Below, in pieces: positions 22,764 to 32,900 of a stretch of DNA of 44,940 nt. The position numbers were made by a program, and so were the translations under genes. Below the pieces are notes generated by a model. It was not told the origin of the DNA. It made no database searches and worked only from the letters and a program-made list of their open reading frames with translations. This stretch comes from a virus. How positions within the stretch are numbered: the first letter of the stretch is position 1; the number at the start of each line of letters is the position of its first letter. Location: IMG/VR virus record IMGVR_UViG_3300032113_000026, positions 1-44,940 of that record, one strand, 5' to 3'.

Positions 22764-25492
22764 GGATAGAAGGACATTTACCTCCGCCTATATTAGGAGT
22801 TAGTACAGCTACTAGAACTAAGATGGGTGACGGTAAAGCAGTGGTGCAAGAGAATTTTAGAAGCAATCCTAAATTTATGCTTAAGAGAAGACCTCCTATA
22901 CAGTTTGTGAGGAAACTATCAGATGGAATTAGGAAGTTAATATTTCACTATGTAGAGAGGTTAGGTAAGATACTTGGGGTGATACTATATGACGATGGTG
23001 AAGTTCAGGTATGGAGAGACCATGTGATGACTAGTAGGTATTTACCTACAGAATATATGGGTGATCTTAAGGATATGAGAGTGCTTAGTATAAATGACTT
23101 TATAGTGATATTGAATACTGATAAAGTAGTAGCGATGGATGATTTTATTAAAGGTCATGATAAACAGTGTACTCATATAAATGTAGAGATAGCTTTAGCT
23201 TACGAAAGTAGCGTTAAGTTAGAATTATCTAGAGTTAGTCCAGAAGGTGTGGTTAAGGCTGTAAAGTATATTACTTATACTGTAGATGCTGTTAATTATG
23301 ATACAGATGATTATGGTGCTGCAGATAAGTCAAGAAGCACTTATGAGGTTGCTAAAGGTTTAATGGCTAATATCAGTGGTAACGACTATGCAGGTGCTAT
23401 AGGTGATTTACCTAGTGTTTGGTCTGCTGTTGATAACTTTGGTAAGTATGTAGGAAGCATAGGTGATGCTAATGGTTGGGCTGAGTATCAGGCTGTAAGA
23501 AGTGATCTTGCTACGCAGAAGGCAGACATAGATGGACAAATAATGGTTCTATTAAATGACATGAAGTTACTGTCTGGTGAGCTGTCAGGTGTAGCAGATC
23601 CTGTTGGATATGATGCGACATATGCAGCGTTAAGTGTACCAGTAGGTGGTATACAGGGTATTATAGATTACATGCAAGGTGTGTTAAACAATATATCAGG
23701 TAGTGGTCTAGATGACTCATCTATGAACATTTGGATAAGTCAAGCACAAGTTGCTAAGGATTTATCGCTTGGTTATTTGAGTACATTAGCTGCTCCTCCT
23801 ATAGCGGAGTTGATGCTAGGAAGCTTTAGAGCTAAACAGTTGGGTAGTAATATATCAGTTTACATTGATGAAGAAGGTACTTTAGATACTGTGCAGATTA
23901 CTATGGAGAAAGGTAGTGGAGATGGTAACATTTCTATTATACATCCAGTGACTGCAAGTACATCAGGGTTACCATTATATGCAGCAGCAGGATCAGTGCT
24001 TACTATAGAGCCAGATCCTAGTAATGATAATGTTACTAAGACTTCAGGGAACTATTATCTAATAGCTAATCCTATCAAGAAGGGAGCATTAGATAAGGAG
24101 ATGACAGAAGTTATTTGGCAAGAGACTGCGAATCCTTGGATAAAGAACAGAATTAATCAAGGTACTATGCCTTGTACTTTAATGGTTGGAATAGAGCCTA
24201 CTATAGATGGATCAGAGATAGTAGCATCTTGGGATTTAGGTAGTAGTTGGAGAGATAGAGAGAAAGGTGATGAGATAAGTTGCCCTAATCCGAGCTTTAT
24301 AGGTAAGACAATTAATAGTATGACGTTCTTTCAAGGTAGGATGGTGTTTATTAGTGATGATAATGTGGCTATGACTGAGACTACAGATGTGTATAACTTC
24401 TTTAAAGCAAGTGCGCTTAAGTTGTTAGTTACAGATCCTGTTGATGTAGGGAGTAGTGCATTGGCTGTTGATAAGTTAATATATACAGCTGTGCATAATA
24501 AGGATTTACTTTTATTTAGTAGAAATGCTCAGTTTAAGATTCCTGGTAATAAAGCTATAACTCCACAGAGCATTAGTATGTCATTAACTACAAGACATGA
24601 TATAGATGTAAACGTGAGTCCTATAGAAGTTGGTCATAGGATATTCTTTGGAACTGACTATGGTGATAGTGCTGGAGTGCTAGAGTATACTGGTCTAGTT
24701 AACACTACTATGGATACTACATTAGATATAACTAGTGATGTAGTTGGTTATATAAGAGGTGATCTTAAGATGTTTGCAGCTAGTAGAAATCTAAATGTAA
24801 TGGTATGTACCAGTACAAATGAACCTGGTAATGTACTATTCGTGAATGAAATGTTTGGTAAATACAATTCTTGGAGTAAGTGGATACTACCAGAGTGTGT
24901 AATAGAAGGAGCTTACTTTACTACAGAGCATCTATATGTGATAGTGACTAAGGATGTCACGGAGCTGAAGAGGTTTAAGTTAAGTAAAGAGGAGACTAAG
25001 GGTTTAGGTGAGATTTATCTTGATGATATACAACCTGCTGATAACATACCTTTAGGTTATGGTGAGTATGTAGCGTTTGCTGGTGAGGATGGTGATTTTA
25101 GGGAAGTGGGTATAACATCGGCTGAATATGTTGGTAAGAGATATACTTCAGTGTATATACCTAAGCCTATATACAGGAGTGATAAAGGACAAGCTCAGTT
25201 AGGTGAGAGGATTAGAGTGACTAGTTTCCACGTACATACGGAGAATACTTACAAGTTAAGTATGGAGAAGGTTGGGTTTGGTTCAGTGCCTAATAAACAT
25301 ACAGTAGAGAATTTATCTAGAGTTAGTAATGATATACTTTATAACTACTGTTGGGATGGTGTAGCGGACTTTTATTTTAAGGACGATATGCTTTTATTTG
25401 ATGCTAAGTTTTCTACAGATAGTTATTTAAACTGTACTGTGAACTCTATAATGTGGAGAGGTCAGTATAAAGAACGCTCTAGAAAACTATAA
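22760..25492 (+). CDS. Tail tubular protein B (gp12-like nozzle)
   Basis: A 910-residue T7 gp12-like nozzle protein (T7: 794). The N-terminus shows the family pattern: PPILGVSTATRTKMGDG, then VQENFRSNPKFMLKRRPP, then YDDGEVQVWRD. The second half has the beta-rich FFQGRMVFISDDNVAMTET and FSRNAQFKIPG phrases. An insertion at about 160-330 is helical and Asp/Gly-rich, unlike its surroundings. GTG 22760 overlaps the previous stop with GGAGAG upstream; TTG 22757 is also possible. It should form the six-fold distal tail and bind the six-domain ring above it. Confidence 0.9.
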   Translation: MRIEGHLPPPILGVSTATRTKMGDGKAVVQENFRSNPKFMLKRRPPIQFVRKLSDGIRKLIFHYVERLGKILGVILYDDGEVQVWRDHVMTSRYLPTEYMGDLKDMRVLSINDFIVILNTDKVVAMDDFIKGHDKQCTHINVEIALAYESSVKLELSRVSPEGVVKAVKYITYTVDAVNYDTDDYGAADKSRSTYEVAKGLMANISGNDYAGAIGDLPSVWSAVDNFGKYVGSIGDANGWAEYQAVRSDLATQKADIDGQIMVLLNDMKLLSGELSGVADPVGYDATYAALSVPVGGIQGIIDYMQGVLNNISGSGLDDSSMNIWISQAQVAKDLSLGYLSTLAAPPIAELMLGSFRAKQLGSNISVYIDEEGTLDTVQITMEKGSGDGNISIIHPVTASTSGLPLYAAAGSVLTIEPDPSNDNVTKTSGNYYLIANPIKKGALDKEMTEVIWQETANPWIKNRINQGTMPCTLMVGIEPTIDGSEIVASWDLGSSWRDREKGDEISCPNPSFIGKTINSMTFFQGRMVFISDDNVAMTETTDVYNFFKASALKLLVTDPVDVGSSALAVDKLIYTAVHNKDLLLFSRNAQFKIPGNKAITPQSISMSLTTRHDIDVNVSPIEVGHRIFFGTDYGDSAGVLEYTGLVNTTMDTTLDITSDVVGYIRGDLKMFAASRNLNVMVCTSTNEPGNVLFVNEMFGKYNSWSKWILPECVIEGAYFTTEHLYVIVTKDVTELKRFKLSKEETKGLGEIYLDDIQPADNIPLGYGEYVAFAGEDGDFREVGITSAEYVGKRYTSVYIPKPIYRSDKGQAQLGERIRVTSFHVHTENTYKLSMEKVGFGSVPNKHTVENLSRVSNDILYNYCWDGVADFYFKDDMLLFDAKFSTDSYLNCTVNSIMWRGQYKERSRKL

Positions 25493-25501
25493 GGAGGGAT
25501 T

Positions 25502-26062
25502 ATGTCAATATATGGTGAGGCTATAGGGTCGTTAGCTGGTAATGCTGTGCAACTTCTTGATGATAGAGAGGAGACTGCACTTTATAATGATACTTATAAT
25601 AAGTGGAGCAGTTTCTACACTAAGCGGGAGAATACACGTAGACAAATGGATACTTTAGGATTTGGTATACAACACTTGAATAAAGAGGGTGTATTGAGTG
25701 ATGATCGTATTAGAAATGAACAAGATAATAAAGAAGGTAAGATAGCTGTTAGTGCTGCTGCTGCGGGTTTGCGGGGTAGTAGTGTACATAGCAACACTTA
25801 TCAGACTAAGGTTACTGAAGCGTTCTCTCTAAGAGATTCTGAAGCTAAACGTGAAGAGAAGAGGAAGGGGTACTTAGAACAGAACAGACAGTTAAGGTAT
25901 AACCTTAACAATATGAAAGAGCCTGAGGATAAGAAGAAAGATAATCCTTGGTTGGCTGCTATAGGTAGCAGTGCTAGTATAGTATCATCGCAAGAGTTTG
26001 CTGATGGAGTTGTAAATGCTTGGGATTCAGGAGCTGAAGCTTGGGGTTCAGAAGCTAATTAA
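25502..26062 (+). CDS. Internal virion protein, gp14-like
   Basis: A 186-residue protein with AAGGAGG just upstream of ATG 25502. T7 gp14 is 196 residues and lies at the same place after the nozzle gene. It has a Gly/Ala-rich patch (AVSAAAAGLRGSSVHSNTYQ), then a basic coiled-coil-like helix (EAKREEKRKGYLEQNRQLRYN). In T7, gp14 is ejected first and forms the outer-membrane part of the DNA channel. Assignment rests on position, size and these features. Confidence 0.75.
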   Translation: MSIYGEAIGSLAGNAVQLLDDREETALYNDTYNKWSSFYTKRENTRRQMDTLGFGIQHLNKEGVLSDDRIRNEQDNKEGKIAVSAAAAGLRGSSVHSNTYQTKVTEAFSLRDSEAKREEKRKGYLEQNRQLRYNLNNMKEPEDKKKDNPWLAAIGSSASIVSSQEFADGVVNAWDSGAEAWGSEAN

Positions 26063-26064
26063 TT

Positions 26065-26085
26065 ATAGAGGGCTTGTCCCTCTAT
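26065..26085 (+). terminator. Eight-bp stem hairpin between ejection-protein genes
   Basis: ATAGAGGG (26065-26072) pairs perfectly with CCCTCTAT (26078-26085) around CTTGT. It begins three bases after the gp14-like stop, just before the ribosome site of the next gene (TAAGGAGG). No T tract follows. Likely roles are message processing or partial termination that tunes the ratio of small to large internal proteins. Confidence 0.5.
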
Positions 26086-26098
26086 CTAAGGAGGTAGA

Positions 26099-29000
26099 AT
26101 GGATTTTAATATAAGTGCTGAGAATGATGTTTATGCAGGTATTATTGAAAAGAAAGAATCATCTAATCCACTGGTTATTAAAGCGGATGTGAGCACCCGT
26201 CAGGGTATGACTGACAAAGATGGTAATAACATCAAGAAGATTGCTGGTGGTTTAGCTGATGGTTTGACTAGAGTGGCTGATAATCTTGTTAAGGTTGATG
26301 AGAGTAGACGGTCTGTAGAAGCTAGTATGAGACAGGGACAACAGCTTGGTATAAATGAGGTTGATCGTAGTAGAAAGCGTGGTGACTGGGTTAAAGCATT
26401 GGCTGGGGAAAGCTTAGAGTATAGAGTTGTTCAACAGCAAGCGTTGATGAACAATATGGATGCTTTACATATTGAGAATGTAGCTTTAGTAGATAAGTCT
26501 GCTAATATATCTACTGAGGACTTGATTAAAAAACAACAAGAGATGCTGCCTAAATATCTTGAGAACTTTGAAGGTGATTATGAAACACAGAAGCTGATCA
26601 TAGATAAGTTTAATAAAGATAGTTCTGAGTTGTCTAGAAAACATGCAAAGGCTAGAGCTGCTTATGTAGCTTTGGAAACTCAAACTGTTGCTAAGGACTT
26701 TTTAGGAAAGCAAGCTGACAGGGTTGCTCAAGATGTGGAAGATGCTCAAGGTGATCCTGTAAGGTTGCAGGAGATTGGTAAGAATCTGATGGACACTATA
26801 AACGGTAGTCAGGATATACTTGCGCTTAGTAAAGAAGCTAGAGATGCTGTTTTGAAGGATACTGTAGTTAATAGGCTTATAGATGGCAAGATAGGAATGT
26901 ATAGAGCTATGAAAGAGTTTGGCGGTCTTGATAAGTTCTCTACAAAGAATCAGAAAGAAGTTGCTAGGGCTATAGTTAAATATGATGTCAGTACTGGTAA
27001 GCTACTAAGCACTGGTAAGCTAAGGTTGAAAGAAGCGTTAGGAACGGATGGTTATGATGCTAAGGTTATAGAGTATAGAGCTAAATTAGCTGCTAGAAAC
27101 TCAGGTACTGAAGCGCATAGACTTATGACTGCACAGTTTAGAGCTGAACAGTTAGGTTTGTTTCAAGCTACTAAGAATAAGACTGAAGCTGAGGTTAAAG
27201 CTCAGAAGAAAAGTGAGTTTGATTTAGCTTTGGATGAATTAAAGAATCCTGATGCTTATGGTGTTAAAGATAAGGACGTTCAAGATGACGTTGTTAAAGA
27301 TGAGGACGTTAAAGTTGTTAAAGAAGTTAAATTTGAAACTAGACCTAATAAGGCTACTGATTTTAAGACTTTAAATACAGGAGGATATAGTAAGAGAGCT
27401 ATGGCTATGTATAAGCAACCTAAAAGGCTAAGTGCCTATGAGGCTGCTAAACCTATGATGATAGAGGCTGCTAAAAGAGCTGGTATAGATCCTGGAGCGA
27501 TAGCAGAGATTGCTAACTTTGAGAGTAGCTTTATAAGTACAGCAGCAGCGTTTGGTGGTAAGAGATCAGATTATTCAGCTTTTGGTTATGGACAGTTTAT
27601 AAATACGACTTGGGTTGCGATGATTGGAAAGTATGGTAAGAAGTATGGTATAAATCCTAAGACACCTGGAAAGTATCGTAATGATAAGAAGATTCAGATG
27701 GCTATGTTAGCTGAGTTTACAAAAGAGAATATGGCTTTAGGTAAAAAGAATGGTGGTGGTGACGATGCTGCTAATATATACGCTTACCATAATCTAGGTG
27801 GTGGTAAGGCTAATCAGTTCTTTAATGAGTTGAGAAAGAATCCTAATAAAGCTGTTGGTAAGAAGTATGGCGGGATTATGTCTAATAAGGTAGTAAGTGG
27901 TAATAGAAGTTTATATGGTGACGGTACGTGGACGTATGCTAAGGTATATAAGGCTATGCAGGGACATATGGAAAAAGGAAGAATGTTCGCAGCTGATATT
28001 AGAGGTAATATAAATAAGGGTAAGGCTCAAGTTAAAGGATTTGATGAGGGTCGTGAACAAGAGAATAAAGAAAGGGATGTTAATACTGTTGGTAAGATGG
28101 ATGCTGTAGAAGCTTCAGGAGTGCAGAAGGAGTTTGACGATAATGTTAAGAGTAATCCTAATGAAACTGTTAAGGATGTCATATCTCTGGATACTATAAG
28201 ATCTAATCCTAGTGTTTATGGAGATGGTAGTAAAACGTTTAAAACTTTAAATAAAGAGAATGAACAGTTTACTCCTAAGAAAGTATCTTTTACAGATGTT
28301 AAAGGGGTAGAGAAGATAGCTGAAAAGGATAACAAGAGGGACGGGGCTATACAAAGGCTTAAAGCTATTATAGATACACAGCCTACAGGTACTCCTGAAG
28401 AAAAAAGGGTACATACTAGTAATGTTATTAAAGCTAGAGCAGCTCTGATAGATCTTGAAAAGAAGACGGCGAGTGATACTATAAGTGATTTACAGACTAG
28501 AATAAAACAAAGATCTGAGTTGTTTGATATGAATGAGATAGCTAGTAAGCCTGATCTATTTGCTGGAGTTATAGAAGAGTTAGGAGATGAGATTAATTCA
28601 GCTACTAATGAAGATATAAGACTACTGTTGATGGAACAGATGAACAGATTCAAAGGTGAAAAGAAGAAGCATGCAGCGAAGAGAGATGAAAAAGGAGGCT
28701 TTATAGAGGATGTTGAAAAGAGAAGTGAGATACAGCAGCAGGAAGGAAGTATTAATAGGAACGCTGATCTAGCTCAAAACAACCTGATAAGTGATAAAGC
28801 AACTAAGAAGGCTGCTAATGCTTTAACTGCTGTGAAGAATATACTTGGTAATGATAGTGGTTGGGAAGGAGATACTCCTAATATTAAAGAAGCTATAAAG
28901 CAGTTGTATAATCCTGAAGTTGGTTTGAGATATGCTAAGGAATCATTTAAAAATGAGACTATTAAAAACCCTGTAGTTACTGAATTTGTCGGTAGCATGA

Positions 29001-29929
29001 TGGAAGATCTTGGCAGTCTTTGGAATCTTAGAAAAGGTACAGAGGGATATGGTTACATGAACAAAGGAGCTGAAGATGGTTTTAACACTTTAGTTGAATT
29101 AAATAAACATAAAGGTAGAATGGCTGCTAATTTTAAAGTTACTGAGATGAAAGATATAGATACATTTATAACTGCTAAACGATTAGGTAGATTACCTAAT
29201 GAGATTTATAAGGAGATAAATGAAAGTAAAGAAGCTAAGGAGGAGTATAAGCTATATACTAGCAATGGTTCTGTAATGAGTAATGTTGATGAAGCTTTGG
29301 ATTTAATAAATAGTACAGGTGGTCATAAAAGAGCAGGATATAGTCAGAACTCTTTTGAGTTTAATGATATCAATAAGGCTTTAGAGGCTATAGAATATGC
29401 AGAGAAGCATGCTAGTGGTACTAACAATATTAGAAAACTAGCTGAACAGATAATGTTTAGAGATAGTGTGTCTTTAAATGGTAGAGTGTTGTTTAATGCT
29501 AAAGAGCTAGATAGTATACCTGTAAATGTAGATGGAGAAGAATTTGAATATAGTATTCAAGATGTGTTAAACAACTCTGCGGACTTTAATGACTTTGCTT
29601 TAAATACTGGTGCAGGTGGTGTATTTGGTGTGGATCAAACAGATAAGAAAGACTTTATGTTTGGTAGATTACCTATGAAGTCTGTTGCTTGGGATAAAGA
29701 TAATAAGATGTTACTGCTGCAAGCAGAGGGCAACAGTGCGTCTGTGAGAATTAGTTATGATATGATACTTGGTTATGCTAAGGAAACTCATGCTAAGACT
29801 GTTGCTTATAAGGCTAATCAGCGTTTATTTAACAGTACTATAGGTGGGTATTTACCTAATGAGCGTAATGCTAGACGTTGGGCTAAGGAGTCTAGTGTTG
29901 TTCAAGGTATTAAAAAAATTTTTAAATAG
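26099..29929 (+). CDS. Internal virion protein with lytic transglycosylase domain (gp15 position)
   Basis: A 1276-residue ejection protein. Residues about 440-640 carry a lysozyme-like lytic transglycosylase fold: a helix YEAAKPMMIEAAKRAGIDPG, catalytic-Glu motif NFESSF with E475, then SAFGYGQFINTTW and later NIYAYHNLGGG. This would open peptidoglycan during DNA entry. The flanks are long, charged and helical. In T7 the transglycosylase is at the N-terminus of gp16, while gp15 (747 residues) lacks it. Here it sits mid-chain in the gene at the gp15 place. GGAGG precedes ATG 26099. Confidence 0.85.
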   Translation: MDFNISAENDVYAGIIEKKESSNPLVIKADVSTRQGMTDKDGNNIKKIAGGLADGLTRVADNLVKVDESRRSVEASMRQGQQLGINEVDRSRKRGDWVKALAGESLEYRVVQQQALMNNMDALHIENVALVDKSANISTEDLIKKQQEMLPKYLENFEGDYETQKLIIDKFNKDSSELSRKHAKARAAYVALETQTVAKDFLGKQADRVAQDVEDAQGDPVRLQEIGKNLMDTINGSQDILALSKEARDAVLKDTVVNRLIDGKIGMYRAMKEFGGLDKFSTKNQKEVARAIVKYDVSTGKLLSTGKLRLKEALGTDGYDAKVIEYRAKLAARNSGTEAHRLMTAQFRAEQLGLFQATKNKTEAEVKAQKKSEFDLALDELKNPDAYGVKDKDVQDDVVKDEDVKVVKEVKFETRPNKATDFKTLNTGGYSKRAMAMYKQPKRLSAYEAAKPMMIEAAKRAGIDPGAIAEIANFESSFISTAAAFGGKRSDYSAFGYGQFINTTWVAMIGKYGKKYGINPKTPGKYRNDKKIQMAMLAEFTKENMALGKKNGGGDDAANIYAYHNLGGGKANQFFNELRKNPNKAVGKKYGGIMSNKVVSGNRSLYGDGTWTYAKVYKAMQGHMEKGRMFAADIRGNINKGKAQVKGFDEGREQENKERDVNTVGKMDAVEASGVQKEFDDNVKSNPNETVKDVISLDTIRSNPSVYGDGSKTFKTLNKENEQFTPKKVSFTDVKGVEKIAEKDNKRDGAIQRLKAIIDTQPTGTPEEKRVHTSNVIKARAALIDLEKKTASDTISDLQTRIKQRSELFDMNEIASKPDLFAGVIEELGDEINSATNEDIRLLLMEQMNRFKGEKKKHAAKRDEKGGFIEDVEKRSEIQQQEGSINRNADLAQNNLISDKATKKAANALTAVKNILGNDSGWEGDTPNIKEAIKQLYNPEVGLRYAKESFKNETIKNPVVTEFVGSMMEDLGSLWNLRKGTEGYGYMNKGAEDGFNTLVELNKHKGRMAANFKVTEMKDIDTFITAKRLGRLPNEIYKEINESKEAKEEYKLYTSNGSVMSNVDEALDLINSTGGHKRAGYSQNSFEFNDINKALEAIEYAEKHASGTNNIRKLAEQIMFRDSVSLNGRVLFNAKELDSIPVNVDGEEFEYSIQDVLNNSADFNDFALNTGAGGVFGVDQTDKKDFMFGRLPMKSVAWDKDNKMLLLQAEGNSASVRISYDMILGYAKETHAKTVAYKANQRLFNSTIGGYLPNERNARRWAKESSVVQGIKKIFK

Positions 29930-29937
29930 GAGGTAGT

Positions 29938-32900
29938 ATGGCTAAGGGGTATGATCCAGATACTTGGGAAGGGAACAGAGAGAGAAATCTAACTGCACAT
30001 GAAGCAGATACTGATCTTGGGAAGATAGAGAATAAAGCTGCTCATAAGATTATAACTGATGATACTAAGATTAAACAGGATAAAAGTGGGTTTGGTTTCT
30101 TTGGTAGAGATTTAGTTAATACTGACATTGAAACTTCTAGAGGGTTAGTTGATATGAAGCTAGCTTTTGTTGATAATGAGATTGGAACTATGTCAGATGC
30201 TTATGGACAGAATCCTGATCCTGAGAGAGCTAAGTTGAGTGATGCATTTTCTGTAGGTAGAATGAAGGTTCGTCATTTAGAAGGTGGATTGACTGAGGAT
30301 AAAGTTAATGGTGTATTAGAACGAAAGGCTTTGTATAATAAGGCTGTGGTAGCTCTTGAGAATAAAGAGATAACTCATGAACAATTTCTTGATGTACTTG
30401 GTGATACATATGCAGGAGAGGCAGGTAAAGATGTTGTTAAATATCAAGAGATGATACAGAATCAGAAACAATCTTTACCTTATGAAGTTGCTAAAAGCGT
30501 TGAGTATAATCGTATTCCTGGTCAAGGTACTAGAAGTGGAGTTAATAAGCCTAGAGAATTAGGTTGGTTTGAAAGCTTAAAGAAGACTGTACGTGATGTA
30601 GATACTGGTGGAGTGTTAGGTGGTGAGTATTCAGTTGCTGCTGCTAATGCTAATCAGTTCTCATTATCTAAGAGCCTTTTCCTACATCAAATGGAGAAAG
30701 AGGCTAGGGAGCTAAAGGATGAGAGTCTTCCTGGATTTGATGTAGAATTAGCTACAAAGGGTTTGAATGAAGAGCAGAAGAAGGATGTTATAGAGGAGCT
30801 TGAGGAGTTTGGAGAATACGCTGCTCAAAGAGTGTCTGCTGAGTATGAACAGTTTAATAAAGAGACTAGTGTAATAGAGGGTGCAGGGCTTTGGGAGAAT
30901 CTATATAGTGGTGTAGGTGGCGGTTTATTACAACTGCCTATGTTATTAGCTGGTGGGTTGGTTGCAGTACCTATACGTATGGGTGCATCAGCTATACCTG
31001 TAGTTGCTCCGAGATTAATGTCAGCTATGTCTCAATTGGCTAAGTATACATCTCCGATGTTTAAGAAGTCTTTAGCGTTAGGTGCTGAAGGTGCTGCTAA
31101 TGGAGTTGCGCTATCAGCATTGGTTGGGGAAGCTCAACTAGCTAGTGATAGAAGTATGACTAAAGAGAGATATAAAGAACAGTTATTGTTTGGAGCTGCT
31201 TTTGGAGCTGGTATGGGAGCTTTATCACCTATGGTTGGTAAAGGTTTCAATGCTGCAATGAGTTGGAAACGTAAGAGAGCTAATGATAGGACGGTATTGA
31301 ATGAGGCTATTGATAATCATGAAGCTAACTCTAATGCTGCTGATAATTTAAGTGATAGTGTAACTGCGCTGGAAGTTCCTGATGAGACTGTAGCTGATTA
31401 TGTATATACACAGAGAAACGGTGTTACTAACGAAGAAGTATCTACTAGAGTAGCTAACGACAGAGTGAAGGCGGGTATTTTAGCTAGAGATAAGACAAGA
31501 GACTCTGGCCTAGAGGCTTTTGATGTAAAACCCTTAAGTGAAAGGTTACAAGACACAAAGAATACAACTGAGGCTTTTGATGTGAAGCAAAGTGAAGGGC
31601 TACATAAAAAGAGTCCAGAATCAAATGTTCAAAAAACTTTAAGTGAGGCTTTAAGTGGTACAGTAAAGGTTAAAGATGAACCAAAGAAGGTTAAAGCTGA
31701 TAATAATACTATAGCAGTAGCTGCTAACATTAAGAGGGTTGAGATACCTAGGACTGAAGAAGGTATTCTTGCTAGAGATATAGTAATAGCTAAGAAAGAA
31801 CTTAAAGAAGCTGAAGAAGCTTTAGTAGTGTTAGGAGAAAAGATACCTGTGGAGATGACGACAGTAGAAAAGGACTTGCAGGGCGTTACTAAGGGATTAA
31901 CTGCGAATGAAGCAGAGATGGCTAAGATAGAACTTGAGATGGAAGTTATGAAGAAGAAGCTTAATATTAAACGTTGGGTATGGGATGATGAGGCGGTTAC
32001 TATGTCACAAGAGGAGTTGGTGAATTTACCTGAGGAGTTTAAGGACGTTAAGACAGGTTATTCTGAAGAAGTTAGTACACCTCTATATGTTAAGCAACTT
32101 GGTATGATGGAGGAAGCTGTTAAACAAGTTAAAGTAGTTGAGGCTCAGGCTAAGGCTAAGGTTAAAAACTTATATAAGGAGTTTGAAGGTGAGACTACCG
32201 TAAGAGATGCGCTGACGCGTTTGAGTAAACAGGATTTAACCGAGGAGCAAAGAAGTGTGTTGAAATTACTGCAGACTCGTGATATAGATGAGAAGTTTAC
32301 AGTAAAGGAACGTTATGCAAAGGAAACTGATAGAATACCTAGAGGTGCTTATACTAAAGATGGTGTAGAAGTATATAAGAGTACACTTAGTAATAGAGGT
32401 TTTATTAATACTAGCTTACATGAGATAATTCATGCAGCTACTAAGGTTAAACTTAAAGAACGTGATAACACTGATTTGTTAAATATAGCAGGAGAGCTTA
32501 AGAAGTCTCCTGACAAACGACTTAGGGAAGTTGCAGATTCAGTTGATGAAATGCTAACTTACGCTGCTACTAGTCCTAATGCAGGTAAGCTTATGAAAAA
32601 AGTGGCTGTAGGTGATAGTGATGCGCATACTGAAATTATGAAGGTGCTTGAGGATATTATAGCTCCTAGTTATGAAGATAAGATAAAAGCTAGGTTAGGT
32701 AAGAGTCTTGGTGAAATACATGGTGAGGGTACTTTAACAAAACGTTTGAAAGAACAGGCTAAGAAGCAACAGGTTTTAACTTTTCAAAAAGCGGATGCTG
32801 ATGGTGTTGCGCTGCTACAAGCTAAAGCGGAAAAGGTTACTAGTCTATATGAGATACGAATAGAGAGACCATTAGAAAATGATATTGATAAGTCAATAAA

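Noticed and set aside
26064-26071. TATAGAGG as a shared promoter motif (also at 31, 1711 and 44766)
   Set aside because: The 8-mer also occurs within several coding regions, partly because of common Tyr-Arg and Ile-Glu codons, so it does not mark promoters.
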